NCBI RefSeq assembly: GCF_001602525.1
Contig: NZ_LSYT01000004.1
Span: 346,882-410,881, forward strand
Origin: Flavobacterium chilense
GTDB taxonomy: Bacteria > Bacteroidota > Bacteroidia > Flavobacteriales > Flavobacteriaceae
Reading direction: 5' to 3'
DNA: 64,000 nt
Shown one piece after another: positions 1 through 9,754 of this stretch; position 1 is the first letter of the stretch; every line of letters begins with the position of its first letter. Position numbers and translations under genes: made by a program. Under the pieces are notes generated by a model, which saw nothing but the letters and a program-made list of their open reading frames with translations, was not told the DNA's origin and searched no databases.

Positions 1-492
1 TTTTTGAGCAAAATAAGCCGCTTTAGCATCTCTTTTCTGCATGGCCGCTTTTCCCCAAATATCTACTTCCCAGGACATACGAAGATTGGCGCTGTAATCA
101 TCCATATAATCTTTACTTGTAAATTGAGCGCTCAAAGATCCGTTTAACGAATTCTTAGACAAATACGAGCGTGTAGCTGCTGCATCAAAATCTAATGTTG
201 GCAATAAAGATAATTTCGCTTGTTTATAGCTTAAATCCAGTTGTTCCATGCTTTTAACCGTGATAAGCACCTCGTTGTTTTTAACGAGGGCTTTTTCGAT
301 CAAATCAACTAAAAGCGGATCTTTATAATAGGTCTTCCAGGAATGCAAAATAGTATCTCCTGTTACGGTTAACTCTTCACGGTATTTTTCGGGAGCATTT
401 AACTCAGTGCGGGAATATTTTTTTCCCACTACGCATGATGTTAAGATCATACCCGAAAATACCACCATTCCAATTTTATATAATATTTTCAT
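1..492 (-). CDS. TolC/OprM-type outer-membrane efflux lipoprotein (partial)
   Basis: Outer-membrane channel subunit of an RND efflux pump. The N-terminal 164 codons are visible and the C-terminus lies beyond the left edge. The protein starts with a lipoprotein signal, MKILYKIGMVVFSGMILTSC, with the lipobox Cys at residue 20. It continues into the family's N-terminal region (KYSRTELNAPEKYRE, then DPLLVDLIEKAL) and a segment resembling the usual EVDIWGK motif. It begins 2 bases after the stop of the AcrB-type pump gene, so the two are surely cotranscribed. The family is usually about 450-480 residues long. No substrate can be inferred. The assignment to the NodT/OprM lipoprotein class is based on the lipobox and the WEVDIWGKA stretch. 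Confidence 0.88.
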   Translation of the reverse strand, partial: MKILYKIGMVVFSGMILTSCVVGKKYSRTELNAPEKYREELTVTGDTILHSWKTYYKDPLLVDLIEKALVKNNEVLITVKSMEQLDLSYKQAKLSLLPTLDFDAAATRSYLSKNSLNGSLSAQFTSKDYMDDYSANLRMSWEVDIWGKAAMQKRDAKAAYFAQK

Positions 493-494
493 TA

Positions 495-3400
495 TTATTC
501 TTTTATGGTTTGAACTACATTCTTCTTACCAGATACTTTTTCCTGCAGGTATTGAAATACGATGAAAAGCAACGGAATTACAAAAACTCCTAAAACAACA
601 CCACTCAACATCCCAATCGAAGCACTCACACTAATAGATCGGTTTCCCACTGCAGTTCCTCCGGCAGCAAACATTAACGGAATCATACCCACAATAAATG
701 CCAATGAAGTCATGATAATTGGTCGTAATCTTGACCTTGCTCCTTCTATAGCAGATTCTATTATAGACAAACCTGCGTGACGTCTTTGGAGAGCAAACTC
801 TACAATCAAAATCGCGTTTTTGGCCAAAAGCCCAACCAGCATGATTAATCCAACCTGAACATAAATATTGTTATCCAGGCCTACTGCTTTGATTCCTGCA
901 AATGCTCCTAAAATTCCGGTTGGAATGGAAAGCAATACTGCCAAAGGCAATAAATAACTCTCGTATTGTGCTGCCAGTAAGAAGAATACAAAAAGCAGAC
1001 ATAATCCGAAAATCGCAATGGTTTGATTTCCTCCTGATTTTTCTTCCAAACTTAATCCTGTCCATTCATAACTGTAATCAGACGGAAGTTTATCTAAAAC
1101 CTTTTCAAGATTCCCCATAATTTGTCCGTTACTAAATCCCGGAAGTGCTACTGCTGTAATATTGACAGAGTTGTAAAGATTGTATCGGTTTACAGATTCT
1201 GGTCCGTACACTTTATGCAATTTTACAAACGATTTTACAGGTACCATTTCCATATTGGCATTTCGGACAAATATTTCATTAAAGGCATCCTCATCTACTC
1301 TAAAAACACCATCGGCTTTTACATTTACTCTGTAGAATTTACCAAATCTTGTAAAATCAGATGACTGATCTCCTGCAAAATAGGTTTGAATATTCCCTAA
1401 AAGTTCACGCATATTGATGCCCATTTGTCTGGCTTTTTCTTCATCTACTTCCAGTTCTAGCTGCGGATAATCGGCTCTGAAAGTTGTATAAGCATACTGA
1501 ACTCCCGGTTGCTGCATAATCTGCCCGATTACTTTATCTGCCATTGCTTTTAAAGTTGCAGGATCACGCGCTGTTCTGTCCTGAAGTACGATTTCGGCAC
1601 CACTTGTTACTCCAAATCCTTCCACCGGAGGCATTCTCAATACCATTATCGAACCTTCTTTGATCTTCGCTAATTTGCCATTTACAGTATTTAGGATCTC
1701 GTCAATATCTTTTACTGCTCCTCTTTCGTTTTTAGGTTTTAATTTTATAAATCCTAATCCGTAAGCAGTACTGGCACTATTACTCAAAATGTTGTATCCG
1801 GTAATACTGGTATTATTGGCAACGGCATCAACTGTTGCAATTTCTTTTTCCATTCTGGTCATCACTTCTGTAGTACGATCCAGAGCGGTTCCCGGAGGCA
1901 TTGATAAACTGTAGAGCATGAATCCGTCATCTTCAAGCGGTACAAAACTTTTTGGAGTTGACATCATCATCCATATTGCAATTGCACTTATTCCTGTTAC
2001 TAATCCTGCTGCAAGCCATTTTCTTCCAATAAGAAAACGAACCGCTTTAATGTATCTTCCGGTTAAGTTGTTGAAACCGGTATTAAACCCAACAAAAAAA
2101 CGTTCTTTAAAACTTGTTTTATGTTCATGTTCTCCGTGCTCTCCACTGTGAACATTCTTTAAAAGAAGCGCACACAATGCCGGAGTTAACGTAAGTGCAT
2201 TTACAGCCGAAATAATAATCGCAATAGCCAGTGTATAAGCAAACTGCTTATAAAAAATCCCCGACGAACCTGTCATGAAACCAATTGGAATAAATACAGC
2301 GGACATTACTAAAGTGATCGAAATAACGGCTCCTGTAATCTCTGCCATTGCGCCATGGGTAGCTTCTTTGGCTGTTAAATTGCCATCTTCTTCCATTTTA
2401 CTGTGCACGGCTTCAACGACTACAATGGCATCATCGACCACAATACCAATGGCTAATACCAAGGCAAAAAGTGTTAAAATATTAATGGTAAAACCAAACA
2501 CCAACAGGAAGAAAAACGTTCCCACAATCGCTACCGGAACGGCAATCGCCGGAATAATCGTCGAGCGAATATCCTGCAGGAATATAAATACTACAATAAA
2601 AACCAGAATAAACGCTTCGATCAAGGTTGATTTAACCTGTCCTGTAGCTTCGTCAAGTCTTTCTTTGGTACTCATTACATTGACGTATTTAATTCCGGGA
2701 GGGAAAGATTTAGATAATCTCTCTACTTCTCGGTTTACACCAATTTCAATATCATTTGCATTAGAGCCCGAAGTCTGTAAAATAGCCATGGTTACAGCAT
2801 TTAACGAGTTCGATTTATTATCTCCGCTATATGAAATAGAACCAAACTCAACTCTCGCCACATCTTTAAGTCTTAAAAGACTTCCGCCGTTATTTTTAAC
2901 TACAATATTCTCATATTGTTCAGGTTTATTTTTCTTTCCTTTATAACGAATTACATATTCTAAAGCTGCTCTGGATTCTTCACCAAGTTTTCCCGGTGCC
3001 GACTCTAAACTTTGATCTGCAATGGCTTGCGTAACATCTGAAGGCACTAAACCTGCATTTGCCATTTTTCTGGGATCAAGCCATACACGCATCGAGTAAT
3101 CTTTCTGTCCAAAAATCTGAACCTGTCCCACTCCCGGAACACGTTTCATTTGTGGTACCAGATTGATGTTGGCATAGTTCTGCAAAAACAACTCATCGTA
3201 TTTACTGTTATCATCTGTATAAAGATTGAAAATAACAATCATACTGTTTTGTTGTTTTGAGGTAGTAAGCCCCATTCGAACTACTTCCTGAGGCAGTTTT
3301 GGAGTCGCTTGCTGCACTCTGTTTTGTACATTTACAGCAGCCTGATCAGGGTCGATTCCCTGTTTAAAAATTACGCTGATCGAAAATGATCCGTCGTTAC

Positions 3401-3647
3401 TCGCAGTCGATTTAATGTACTGCATATTTTCAACACCATTTATTTGTTCTTCAAGCGGTGTTACTACTGAACGAATTACAGTTTCACTGTTACCTCCTGG
3501 ATAAGAACCACTAACCATTACAGTTGGAGGCGAAATATCAGGAAATCTTGTAACCGATAATCTGGTAAGACCTATGATACCTAATATCACCAAAACTATG
3601 GAGATAACGGTGGCCAATACGGGCCTGTCTATTATTTTCTTTAACAT
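495..3647 (-). CDS. RND efflux pump, HAE1 (AcrB-type) inner-membrane transporter
   Basis: Proton-driven inner-membrane pump of 1050 residues, full length for the hydrophobe/amphiphile efflux-1 family. It starts MLKKIIDRPVLATVISIVLV, the typical TM1. The TM4 motif LAIGIVVDDAIVVVEAVHSKME carries the two adjacent Asp residues used for proton relay. Two large periplasmic loops and about 12 membrane segments follow the family plan. The adaptor gene is 30 bases upstream and the outer-membrane channel gene 2 bases downstream, so this is a complete adaptor-pump-channel operon. Substrates are unknown; the family exports drugs, detergents or dyes. Confidence 0.96.
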   Translation of the reverse strand: MLKKIIDRPVLATVISIVLVILGIIGLTRLSVTRFPDISPPTVMVSGSYPGGNSETVIRSVVTPLEEQINGVENMQYIKSTASNDGSFSISVIFKQGIDPDQAAVNVQNRVQQATPKLPQEVVRMGLTTSKQQNSMIVIFNLYTDDNSKYDELFLQNYANINLVPQMKRVPGVGQVQIFGQKDYSMRVWLDPRKMANAGLVPSDVTQAIADQSLESAPGKLGEESRAALEYVIRYKGKKNKPEQYENIVVKNNGGSLLRLKDVARVEFGSISYSGDNKSNSLNAVTMAILQTSGSNANDIEIGVNREVERLSKSFPPGIKYVNVMSTKERLDEATGQVKSTLIEAFILVFIVVFIFLQDIRSTIIPAIAVPVAIVGTFFFLLVFGFTINILTLFALVLAIGIVVDDAIVVVEAVHSKMEEDGNLTAKEATHGAMAEITGAVISITLVMSAVFIPIGFMTGSSGIFYKQFAYTLAIAIIISAVNALTLTPALCALLLKNVHSGEHGEHEHKTSFKERFFVGFNTGFNNLTGRYIKAVRFLIGRKWLAAGLVTGISAIAIWMMMSTPKSFVPLEDDGFMLYSLSMPPGTALDRTTEVMTRMEKEIATVDAVANNTSITGYNILSNSASTAYGLGFIKLKPKNERGAVKDIDEILNTVNGKLAKIKEGSIMVLRMPPVEGFGVTSGAEIVLQDRTARDPATLKAMADKVIGQIMQQPGVQYAYTTFRADYPQLELEVDEEKARQMGINMRELLGNIQTYFAGDQSSDFTRFGKFYRVNVKADGVFRVDEDAFNEIFVRNANMEMVPVKSFVKLHKVYGPESVNRYNLYNSVNITAVALPGFSNGQIMGNLEKVLDKLPSDYSYEWTGLSLEEKSGGNQTIAIFGLCLLFVFFLLAAQYESYLLPLAVLLSIPTGILGAFAGIKAVGLDNNIYVQVGLIMLVGLLAKNAILIVEFALQRRHAGLSIIESAIEGARSRLRPIIMTSLAFIVGMIPLMFAAGGTAVGNRSISVSASIGMLSGVVLGVFVIPLLFIVFQYLQEKVSGKKNVVQTIKE

Positions 3648-3677
3648 GGAAAATGTTATTTATATTAAAATCAAAAG

Positions 3678-4817
3678 TTATTTACTGCTCAACGTTTTTG
3701 CAGTGGTTTTTGGAACTACTTCTACATTGTCATACAAAGCATCGATTGAGTTTAAAGCGATTTTATCACCTGATTTTAAACCTGATTTCACAAAGTAATT
3801 TGTTCCTGAGTTTCCGGCAATTTCGATGGGTACCATGGCTACTTTATTTCCCGGTTTTAAAACAAAAACGAAAAATTTGTCTTGTATATCCTTCACGCTC
3901 GCCATAGGGATCGTGATGACAGATGATAAACTGTTATTTAAAATCACTCTTGCAGAACCTCCTGAACGAAGCATTTTTTTAGGGTTTGGAAAAATAGCTT
4001 TTAGCGAAATAGTTCCTGTATTACGATCGATATTTCCACTTGCTACTTCCAGCTTTCCTTTTTGGTCGTATTCGCTGTCATCGGCCATAATTAAACTTAC
4101 GGTCTGGTTTGATTTAGGATCTTTTGAAAAGGCAAGATAGTCTGCTTCTGTAAGAGAAAAATAAACAAAAACAGTATTAATTTCTGAAAGTACTGTTAAT
4201 GGCACGGCATCATTTGGTGTAACTAAATTTCCAATACGATTTGGAATTCGGCTGATATAACCGCTTACCGGCGCTTTTATCAAAGAGAAATCAGCATTTA
4301 ACTGTGAAGATCCTAAAGCTGCTTTTGCCTGAGCAACTTGCGCCACCGCAGCTTCATAATTAGCCTGAGCTGTTTTTAACTGCATGTCTGAAAAAACTTT
4401 TCCATCAACAAGAGGTTTGATTTTTTCTACTTCCAGTTTAGCATTCGCCAGATTCGCCTGCCCACTCTTATAAGCAGCACGACTATTATTTACCTGCTCT
4501 GCATATACATCTCCTTTAATTTTAAAAAGAGATTGCCCTTTGTTGACATAATCTCCTTCTTTAACATAAATAGCTTCAAGATAGCCCGAAACCTGTGCTT
4601 TTATGTCAACGTTAACTGTACCTTCAACAGTTCCGGGATATTTTTTTTCTACTTGACCTGTAATCGATTTTGTTTTGAGAAAATCAACTTCAGGTTTTGG
4701 CGGTGCAAAAGCTCCTGCATCTGAACCACTTTTACCGCAGGATGAAAAACCGATTATAATCAATAAAACTAATGCCTTACTGAGTGTTTTATAATTTTGA
4801 AAAATTTGTTTTGCCAT
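3678..4817 (-). CDS. RND efflux periplasmic adaptor (membrane fusion protein)
   Basis: AcrA/MexA-type adaptor of 379 residues that links the inner-membrane pump to the TolC-type channel. It has a lipoprotein signal with lipobox GFSSC near residue 27. Biotinyl-lipoyl-like halves flank an alpha-helical hairpin (about residues 90-170, rich in Ala, Gln and Lys), followed by beta-barrel and membrane-proximal domains (GYISRIPNRIGNLV, then TGTISLKAIFPNPKKMLRSG). It is the first gene of the adaptor-pump-channel operon. No dedicated regulator lies next to it; the nearest is the LytTR pair upstream, separated by a terminator. Confidence 0.95.
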   Translation of the reverse strand: MAKQIFQNYKTLSKALVLLIIIGFSSCGKSGSDAGAFAPPKPEVDFLKTKSITGQVEKKYPGTVEGTVNVDIKAQVSGYLEAIYVKEGDYVNKGQSLFKIKGDVYAEQVNNSRAAYKSGQANLANAKLEVEKIKPLVDGKVFSDMQLKTAQANYEAAVAQVAQAKAALGSSQLNADFSLIKAPVSGYISRIPNRIGNLVTPNDAVPLTVLSEINTVFVYFSLTEADYLAFSKDPKSNQTVSLIMADDSEYDQKGKLEVASGNIDRNTGTISLKAIFPNPKKMLRSGGSARVILNNSLSSVITIPMASVKDIQDKFFVFVLKPGNKVAMVPIEIAGNSGTNYFVKSGLKSGDKIALNSIDALYDNVEVVPKTTAKTLSSK

Positions 4818-4956
4818 TTTATTTCACATTTAATGAATTCGTCTAATTTGACGGCAAAATAACATCTCAAAACGCCTTTAAAACGGGATAATTTTACCCA
4901 AACGTAATTTTTCGATACCGAAACGAATACGTCGGTCAACCCAAATAATCGCGCAT

Positions 4957-5010
4957 AAAAAAAGCCTTACACTATAGATTTGCATACTATAGAAAGGCTT
5001 ATTTTTATTT
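4957..5010 (-). terminator. Rho-independent terminator after the response regulator gene
   Basis: An inverted repeat (AAGCCTT..CTATAG pairing with CTATAG..AAGGCTT) lies directly after the response-regulator stop. On the minus strand it is followed by a run of T. It separates the two-component operon from the RND efflux operon. A-rich flanks on both sides could make it work in both directions. Confidence 0.75.
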
Positions 5011-5026
5011 TTTGAAAGAAGGATTC

Positions 5027-5779
5027 TCAACGATCCATCCAGTGTTTAAAATGTGGTGCTTTTTCCCGACTTATAATTACTTCACGTTCGGGATCTGCTT
5101 TTAACTGAATTTTCAGTTTGGCATTAAAATAATTGGCAATCGCTTTTATGCTTTCGGCACGAATGAAAAACTGCCTGTTGGCACGAAAGAAAACATCCGG
5201 ATCAAGCTCCTGCTCCAGTTCTTCCATCGTCTGCGGAATTGGAATCACCATACCTGATTTAAGAACCAGGTTTGAGGTTTTAAACTCAGAATAAATAAAA
5301 TCAATATCAGTAACATTCACACTTTTGTAACCGTCCCGGTATGAAACCAGAAAGCGAAGGCGGAAACTCGGTTTATTAATAAAGCCTTTTAAAATTCCGG
5401 CAATATCATGATAAGTATCTATTTTTGATAACGCCTTGAATTTTTGCAAAGCAAATTCTAATTCGGTTTTATCAATGGGTTTCATCAAATAATCAATGCT
5501 GTTAACTTTAAAGGCCCTTACAGCATATTCGTCATAAGCAGTTGTAAAAATAACAGGACTGGTAATTTTTATTTCTTCAAAAATAGAAAAGCTAATACCA
5601 TCAGCCAGACGAATGTCCATTGTAATTAAATCCGGTTTTTCATTCGACTTTAGCCATTTTACGGCACCTTCGACTGTATCAATAATATCCAGAATCTCAC
5701 AGTTGGGTTCGAGTTCTTCTAAAAGCCTTTTCAGTCGGCTGGCATTAATACTCTCATCTTCAATAATCAAAATTCTCAT
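5027..5779 (-). CDS. LytTR-family response regulator
   Basis: Response regulator of 250 residues. The N-terminal receiver domain (about 1-120) has the acidic pocket (IIEDE), the phospho-acceptor region (DLITMDIRLADG), the conserved Thr (VIFTTAYDEYAV) and the switch Lys (SIDYLMKPIDKTE). The C-terminal LytTR DNA-binding domain spans about 145-250 (RFLVSYRDGYKSV, then FFRANRQFFI). It starts 5 bases after the stop of the sensor kinase gene, so the two form one operon. LytTR regulators typically bind two 9-bp direct repeats 21 bp apart. A candidate site of that spacing lies upstream of the collar genes, but a link to this regulator is only inference. Confidence 0.94.
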   Translation of the reverse strand: MRILIIEDESINASRLKRLLEELEPNCEILDIIDTVEGAVKWLKSNEKPDLITMDIRLADGISFSIFEEIKITSPVIFTTAYDEYAVRAFKVNSIDYLMKPIDKTELEFALQKFKALSKIDTYHDIAGILKGFINKPSFRLRFLVSYRDGYKSVNVTDIDFIYSEFKTSNLVLKSGMVIPIPQTMEELEQELDPDVFFRANRQFFIRAESIKAIANYFNAKLKIQLKADPEREVIISREKAPHFKHWMDR

Positions 5780-5784
5780 ACTCT

Positions 5785-6879
5785 CTATATTAATGGTAAA
5801 CGCACGGTAAAACTTTCAAGCGATTGTGAAAAAACAGGTTTTTCGTTGAATAAAATTTTATAACGAAATTCTATATTTTTGCGTCCAACACCTGTCGAAA
5901 CTAACGTTTTACCAGTAGTGGGCTGTAAATTATTTTTCACGACCATGTTTTTTCCATCAGAATAAATAGAAATAATAAGCGGACTTGACAATGTTGCCAT
6001 ATTATGTTTTACGGCATTTTCCACCAATAATTGTAAAGTTAAAGGCGGTAAATGAAGATCAAGACAAGCGCTGTCGACTTCTAACTGTAAATCGATTTTT
6101 TCGCCCAATCGTTTCTTTAAAAGATAAAAATAGGCATTCAGGAACTCAATTTCTTCTCTTACTGTTATGGTATCTTTATCCAGATTAGAAATCATATAAC
6201 GGTAAACCCTAGTAATGTTTTCTAAAAAAGAAGCCGCTGCTTTTTGATCTTCATGAATGAGCTCTGTCAAAGTGCTGAAATTATTAAAGATAAAATGCGG
6301 ATCTAACTGCAATTTCAAAGATTCCAGCTCAGAACGTGTTACTGCTTCCTGAAGTTCTGATGCTTTGATTTTTAGCTCAGCTGCTTCATTTGAAGTTACA
6401 CGCCATCTGTTAAGCAAGAATATTCCGGTATGAATTGAGCTTATAAAAAGAGACAAAATGACTGCCATTAGATTAGACTGCCAGATGATTACGAGTTCGT
6501 TTTCTTCTAAAGAAGTATTTGGATATAGAAAATCCCATAACCATGAAAAAACATAATTTAAAAGAATGTTTCCTGCAATAAGGCAGATAAATTGTGCTAT
6601 TGCCCTAAAAATAGGATTGTGTTCCCAACGTATGAGACGATTCAAACTTCGGCCTACAAAAAGACTTAGTTCTGTAAGCACTGCACAGTATACTAAAATT
6701 ATAAAAATATCAAAAGTCCAGTCTAAAACCAGTAAAGAGTCTTCGTCAAAATTACGGTATGGATTTAGAAAATAATAGGAAGAAAGGTAAACCAAGAAAA
6801 CCACCGGAATCACTATAACTCTATAATATTTATAGAAGAAATTTTTTCCGGTGGTTTTATTTTGAATACTTGAACCCAT
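5785..6879 (-). CDS. LytS/YehU-type membrane sensor histidine kinase
   Basis: Sensor kinase of 364 residues. About four hydrophobic segments occupy residues 20-165, followed by a short coiled coil (NEAAELKIKASELQEAV). The His_kinase domain has the family's phospho-acceptor motif LQLDPHFIFNNFSTL (His near residue 196). The HATPase half has LTLQLLVENAVKHN (N box) and GVGRKNIEFRY. No periplasmic sensor domain is evident; signals may be sensed in the membrane, as in other LytS-like kinases. It is cotranscribed with the LytTR regulator that follows. The signal is unknown. Confidence 0.93.
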   Translation of the reverse strand: MGSSIQNKTTGKNFFYKYYRVIVIPVVFLVYLSSYYFLNPYRNFDEDSLLVLDWTFDIFIILVYCAVLTELSLFVGRSLNRLIRWEHNPIFRAIAQFICLIAGNILLNYVFSWLWDFLYPNTSLEENELVIIWQSNLMAVILSLFISSIHTGIFLLNRWRVTSNEAAELKIKASELQEAVTRSELESLKLQLDPHFIFNNFSTLTELIHEDQKAAASFLENITRVYRYMISNLDKDTITVREEIEFLNAYFYLLKKRLGEKIDLQLEVDSACLDLHLPPLTLQLLVENAVKHNMATLSSPLIISIYSDGKNMVVKNNLQPTTGKTLVSTGVGRKNIEFRYKILFNEKPVFSQSLESFTVRLPLI

Positions 6880-6980
6880 TTACTAAAAACAAAGATTGGT
6901 GAATTAATAAAATTATATTTTAATTTAAACAATGATAAAATTTTGAAAAAGCCTGTTGTAATTAGAAATGCTATTACTTT

Positions 6981-8027
6981 TTATAGTTGAGGCATTAGGA
7001 TATTCTCTTTTTTATTATTGGTTTTTATAGATTTTTGCGTTTTTTTTTCTCTCATAACTCCCCATTTTAAACAGGTCGCTCCCCATGAAAATCCTGCTCC
7101 AAAAGTAGTAATTAGCAGGTTTTGACCTTCTTTAAAGTCTGCTGCAAAATCCCATAAACATAACGGAATCGTTGCTGATGTTGTATTGCCATATCTGTCA
7201 ATATTTACTTTAACTTTCTCGGCACCAATATTCAGATTTTCACTAACTGCGTTTATGATTCTCAGGTTAGCCTGATGTGGGATAACCCAGTCAATTTCAT
7301 CTGCCTCGATACCATTACTTGCTAAAACATCTTTTGAAACTCCTGACATAGATTCAACTGCTTTTTTAAATACAAGTGATCCTTCTTGTCTTATAAAATG
7401 CTTTCTGTGCAAAATACTCTGCATGCTTGCCGGAAATTTTGATCCACCAGCCGGAACCAATAAAGCAGATGTTCCGCTTCCGTCTGTACGCAAGATGCTT
7501 TTCATCATTCCGTATTCTGACTCTGTTTTTTCCAGGAGAACTGCTCCTGCCCCGTCACCAAAAAGAATACAGGTGTTACGGTCTTCATAATCTACAATTG
7601 AGCTCATTTTGTCTGCACCAACTATAATAATCTTCTGGTATCGTCCACTTTCAATTAAAGTAGCTCCCATTTCCAGTGCATATAAAAAGCCACTACATGC
7701 TCCGTTCATGTCAAAACCAAATGCATTTACAAGTCCACTTTGCTCGCATACTTTACTGGCTGTTGGTGCCAAAATGTGATCTGGTGTCGCTGTTGCAAGT
7801 ATTAATGCATCAATTTCTGACGCATCAACATCATAATTACTCATCAAGTTTTCAATCGCAGCGCAGGCGAGATCTGATGTGCCTTTGCCTACTGCTATTC
7901 GTCTTTCTTTTATTCCGGTTCTTTTTTCAATCCATTCTTCTGTCGTTTCGACAGTTTCCGAAATTGTTTTATTGTCAAGGATCGAAGTGGGTACAAAACC
8001 GCCAATAGCTGTAATTACTGCCTTCAT
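6981..8027 (-). CDS. fabH: 3-oxoacyl-ACP synthase III (FabH-type)
   Basis: Condenses an acyl-CoA with malonyl-ACP to start fatty-acid synthesis. All three catalytic residues of KAS III are visible: Cys111 in DMNGACSGFLYALE, His251 in VIPHQANLRI and Asn281 in RYGNTTSATIP. The core aligns over the usual 325 residues. A basic C-terminal tail of about 24 residues (REKKTQKSIKTNNKKE) is extra. The gene is monocistronic here, next to a stress protein and not in an acc/rpmF cluster, so it may be a second, accessory FabH. The true housekeeping copy cannot be judged from this window. Confidence 0.93.
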   Translation of the reverse strand: MKAVITAIGGFVPTSILDNKTISETVETTEEWIEKRTGIKERRIAVGKGTSDLACAAIENLMSNYDVDASEIDALILATATPDHILAPTASKVCEQSGLVNAFGFDMNGACSGFLYALEMGATLIESGRYQKIIIVGADKMSSIVDYEDRNTCILFGDGAGAVLLEKTESEYGMMKSILRTDGSGTSALLVPAGGSKFPASMQSILHRKHFIRQEGSLVFKKAVESMSGVSKDVLASNGIEADEIDWVIPHQANLRIINAVSENLNIGAEKVKVNIDRYGNTTSATIPLCLWDFAADFKEGQNLLITTFGAGFSWGATCLKWGVMREKKTQKSIKTNNKKENILMPQL

Positions 8028-8051
8028 TTTTTTGTTTTTTTAATTTATTAA

Positions 8052-8885
8052 TCAATATTTTGGAATAGATAATAGTGGAATATCTAAACCTGCTGCCATA
8101 ATTCTGGTCTTGCTTTTGTGAACTAATGAGTCCCAAAAACCATACCTTTGTGGTACCATTACTAAAATGTCAGCATTAAATTTTTTGATTTCTTTCCTAA
8201 TCTCATTAATTACGGCATTTGAACGGACATTTTTGTAAATATATTTTACTTCTTCCAATTCTTTATCTATTGCTGAATTCAGTAAAATTTTACCTTGTTC
8301 TTCTTTGATTTCATCTAATTTATCGTTTACACTAAAAAACTCAATTTCAGAGCCTAAGTTTCCTATCACTTGTCTAATCCAGCTAAATCTTTTTATAGAT
8401 GATAAACTCAAAGTATCGCAGGCATACAGGATTTTTTTGGCATTATGAAAACGGGCATTTTCCGGAACTGCCAAAACCGGAATATTTAAATTTTTAATGA
8501 CAGAAGTAGTCGAATTTCCTAATAAATCCTGCTCAAGCGAACGTTCTGCCATTCCCATTACGACCAGATTGGCATTTGTATTATCGATGATGGAAGGAAG
8601 CTCTTCTTCTAAAAATGAATAACTGCAAAAACTGTCTACCGAAATCTTAAATAAATCTGCAATCTCCAAACCTAAAGTCTGAAGTTTTAATGTCGCTTTT
8701 TCGATCTGCTTTTGCATCGTTTCTGCAGTGATTAAAGAATTAGCACTGTGAACACTTAAAGAAAATGAATTAAACAAAATAAGTTTAGCACCTGTTGCTT
8801 TTGCAAGTTCTGCTGCATACGTTACAGCATTATTAGCTATTGAAGAAAAATTAGTGGCAGCGATTATAGTAAGTGGAGAAGTCAT
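8052..8885 (-). CDS. Universal stress protein (tandem UspA domains)
   Basis: About 277 residues forming two Usp domains. The first starts MTSPLTIIAATNFSSIANNAVTYA, the classic first strand with its ATP-binding Asp replaced by Asn, and has VMGMAERSLEQDLLGNSTTSV in place of the G-2x-G-9x-G(S/T) ATP loop. The second domain (KKILYACDTLS onwards, about residues 145-277) is more degenerate. I placed the start at the ATG that gives the usual family N-terminus; an in-frame ATG at 8915 would add ten atypical residues. It lies 24 bases upstream of fabH on the same strand, so cotranscription is likely. The role in stress is inferred from the family. Confidence 0.87.
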   Translation of the reverse strand: MTSPLTIIAATNFSSIANNAVTYAAELAKATGAKLILFNSFSLSVHSANSLITAETMQKQIEKATLKLQTLGLEIADLFKISVDSFCSYSFLEEELPSIIDNTNANLVVMGMAERSLEQDLLGNSTTSVIKNLNIPVLAVPENARFHNAKKILYACDTLSLSSIKRFSWIRQVIGNLGSEIEFFSVNDKLDEIKEEQGKILLNSAIDKELEEVKYIYKNVRSNAVINEIRKEIKKFNADILVMVPQRYGFWDSLVHKSKTRIMAAGLDIPLLSIPKY

Positions 8886-9066
8886 AATAGAATCAATTAA
8901 ACATTTTTCTGCCAAAATTGCTTAATTAATCTTTCCTATTTACTCTAAACTTACCGAATGATCATTTTTTAGACCTCAACCGTATTTTTGGCTGTCTAAA
9001 AATAAAGTAATCAAAATATACATCTATCAAATAATGATTTTATTTACTTTACAAAATAAAAGATAT

Positions 9067-9750
9067 TTACATCATAGTATTGATGCGAATACTTGCTTTT
9101 ATAAGTGCTAAAGCTGAAATTTTAGAAATATGAATATCTTTGGGTTGATGATGTGAATTCTGACTTACCAATCTTACAAAATCTTGTCCTTGCTCTGATT
9201 TTTGAACATATTTTACCGTTATATATTCTTCCCAGTCATTTAATCTTACACTTAAGAGATACATCTCACCAAAAAAGATATTTTCAAATTCTGTTTCTTT
9301 ATACAAAATTATATCTCCTGATTTAAGCAGCGGATACATACTGTCTCCAGTTACCGAAATGGCTCCATCGCATTTTGGCAGATTTGGAATTTTAATAGTA
9401 TCCAAAATTCTTTGTGGCTTTCCACTGTTAAACAATTCTCTTAAACCAGCAACTGCTTCAAGATCATACAATGGTATTTCCTGACTTAAATGCAACGAAT
9501 CAACGGTTTTTCTATCACTATTCATTATTACAATATCGGTATTTGTTTCTTTTAACATTGAGCCATTTCCAGTCAACAGCCATTCTGAATTCATTTCAGG
9601 ATAATAATGTAATATTTTACACGCCTTATCTGTTCCCATGTTACTGCTATTGTCTAAAAACTTGTTTGAAAACCCCAAATCATTGCAGAACTTATACTTT
9701 GTAATCCCTTTAAAATCAAGAAATTCTTTAATCCTTTCAGTTGACCCCAT
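9067..9750 (-). CDS. Phage-type repressor: HTH plus S24/LexA-like peptidase domain
   Basis: Repressor of 227 residues. The N-terminal helix-turn-helix (about 1-65: ERIKEFLDFKGITKYKFCNDLGFS) is followed by a linker and an S24-like domain. The serine motif is ISVTGDSMYPLLKSGDIILYK (Ser about residue 136) and the Lys is in YITVKYVQKS. These are the residues used for self-cleavage or as a remnant fold in CI/LexA-type repressors. The classic Ala-Gly cleavage site is not obvious, although EAVAGLRELF lies in the right region. It faces away from a small phage-like operon, and two operator-like repeats lie between them. This is the arrangement of a lysogeny switch. Confidence 0.9.
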   Translation of the reverse strand: MGSTERIKEFLDFKGITKYKFCNDLGFSNKFLDNSSNMGTDKACKILHYYPEMNSEWLLTGNGSMLKETNTDIVIMNSDRKTVDSLHLSQEIPLYDLEAVAGLRELFNSGKPQRILDTIKIPNLPKCDGAISVTGDSMYPLLKSGDIILYKETEFENIFFGEMYLLSVRLNDWEEYITVKYVQKSEQGQDFVRLVSQNSHHQPKDIHISKISALALIKASIRINTMM

Positions 9751-9754
9751 AAAA

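Noticed and set aside
2275..2946. Long open frame of 223 codons on the plus strand
   Set aside because: It is the antisense shadow of the conserved AcrB-type pump gene, with no start context or family resemblance.
9067..9750. The S24-type protein as the host LexA
   Set aside because: The HTH type, the divergent small phage-like operon and the two local operators fit a phage repressor better. The cleavage site is not the LexA one.
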